The position numbers and the translations under genes were made by a program. Below, piece after piece: positions 63,953-64,000 of a stretch of DNA of 64,000 nt (its first letter is position 1; each line of letters opens with the position of its first letter). Location: positions 21,936 through 85,935 of the forward strand of contig NZ_RSCL01000036.1 of the NCBI RefSeq assembly GCF_003991905.1, read 5' to 3'. The notes under the pieces are model-generated. The model saw only the letters and a list, made by a program, of their open reading frames with translations. It did no database searches and was not told the origin of the DNA. The stretch is from Dulcicalothrix desertica PCC 7102 (GTDB lineage Bacteria; Cyanobacteriota; Cyanobacteriia; Cyanobacteriales; Nostocaceae).

Positions 63953-64000
63953 TGTGGAATGGGCATCCTTGCCCGTTCAAACTATGGGCGGGCAAGGATG
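63953..64000. repeat. Dispersed repeat, GGGCATCCTTGCCC type, copy 3 (cut by window end)
   Basis: TGTGGAATGGGCATCCTTGC at 63953, then CCGTTC, and then the inverse GGGCGGGCAAGGATG, which runs off the end of the window. A larger hairpin is formed than in copies 1 and 2. The spacer 63624-63952 holds nothing else recognised. Confidence 0.7.

Noticed and set aside
1..64000. tRNA, rRNA, riboswitch or phage integration sites
   Set aside because: I looked for cloverleaf ends, rRNA-like stretches and att-like repeats by eye and found none convincing; a covariance-model search would be needed to exclude small ones.

Overview
The window looks like chromosome from a filamentous, probably heterocyst-forming cyanobacterium (Nostocales; the Calothrix/Rivularia/Scytonema/Tolypothrix kind). 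The evidence is a Tab2/Atab2-type photosystem translation factor, a WGLxGLLGL-tail secreted protein, a two-partner-secretion haemagglutinin-like protein with a cyanobacterial C-terminus, DUF4058, heptanucleotide STRR repeats (TTAGGAG type), many imperfect-palindrome intergenic repeats, AT-rich DNA and a very large NRPS locus. The usual cyanobacterial HIP1 octamer GCGATCGC was not seen. Instead the hexamer palindrome GGCGCC is scattered through genes and spacers at roughly two per kb.

Layout. 0-12 kb: mostly single genes: the 3' part of a prolyl oligopeptidase, a secreted small protein, a frameshifted GNAT acetyltransferase, a ParB/RHH-like DNA-binding protein divergent from an XRE regulator, an alpha/beta hydrolase, an unusual SDR-PhyH dioxygenase fusion, a GH140-like glycosidase, a WGL protein, DUF4058 and a family 2 glycosyltransferase. 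12-17.4 kb: a minus-strand run of Tab2-like protein, PmbA/TldE and a ClC transporter with CBS and USP domains. 17.4-21.8 kb: a gene graveyard with a TPR fragment, a frameshifted HsdR tail, a recombinant Rpn-like fusion gene, an HNH protein that has lost its HNH core, and a frameshifted HsdM/HsdS relic. 22-30.6 kb: a low-complexity membrane-anchored protein, the haemagglutinin-like TPS protein, a hybrid histidine kinase and a small RTX-repeat protein, with HicA and unidentified relics between. 30.8-35 kb: a pentapeptide/membrane/CHAT-protease fusion, then relics of a patatin lipase and a sulfite-oxidase-like protein. 35-38.5 kb: a LysR regulator divergent from a DJ-1/PfpI lipoprotein, and two secreted proteins.

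39.0-61.5 kb is the main locus: five minus-strand genes, read 61.5 to 39.0 kb. They are a three-module NRPS, a two-module NRPS ending in a thioesterase, a membrane di-iron (desaturase-type) oxygenase, a PLP enzyme of the VioD/GntC type, and an SDR. Adenylation codes read by eye give Thr - Gln (followed by an epimerase) - Gly - Thr (with N-methyltransferase) - an unassigned residue with an acidic pocket position. A dehydrating-type condensation domain after the first Thr suggests Dhb. Dhb - D-Gln - Gly - N-MeThr - X is the same order as the C-terminal half of hassallidin-type lipopeptides. The first three hassallidin-like modules, a fatty-acid loading system and glycosyltransferases are not in the window. 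The 2-nt-spaced oxygenase and PLP enzyme resemble the GntB/GntC pair that makes L-enduracididine from arginine, so I infer that X may be a cyclic arginine derivative. This would be a hassallidin-like peptide with an unusual last residue.

61.5-64 kb: a DUF1016 nuclease fragment, a small two-gene cassette (unknown protein plus a frameshifted retropepsin-like protease) between similar repeats, one small hypothetical gene and dispersed repeats.
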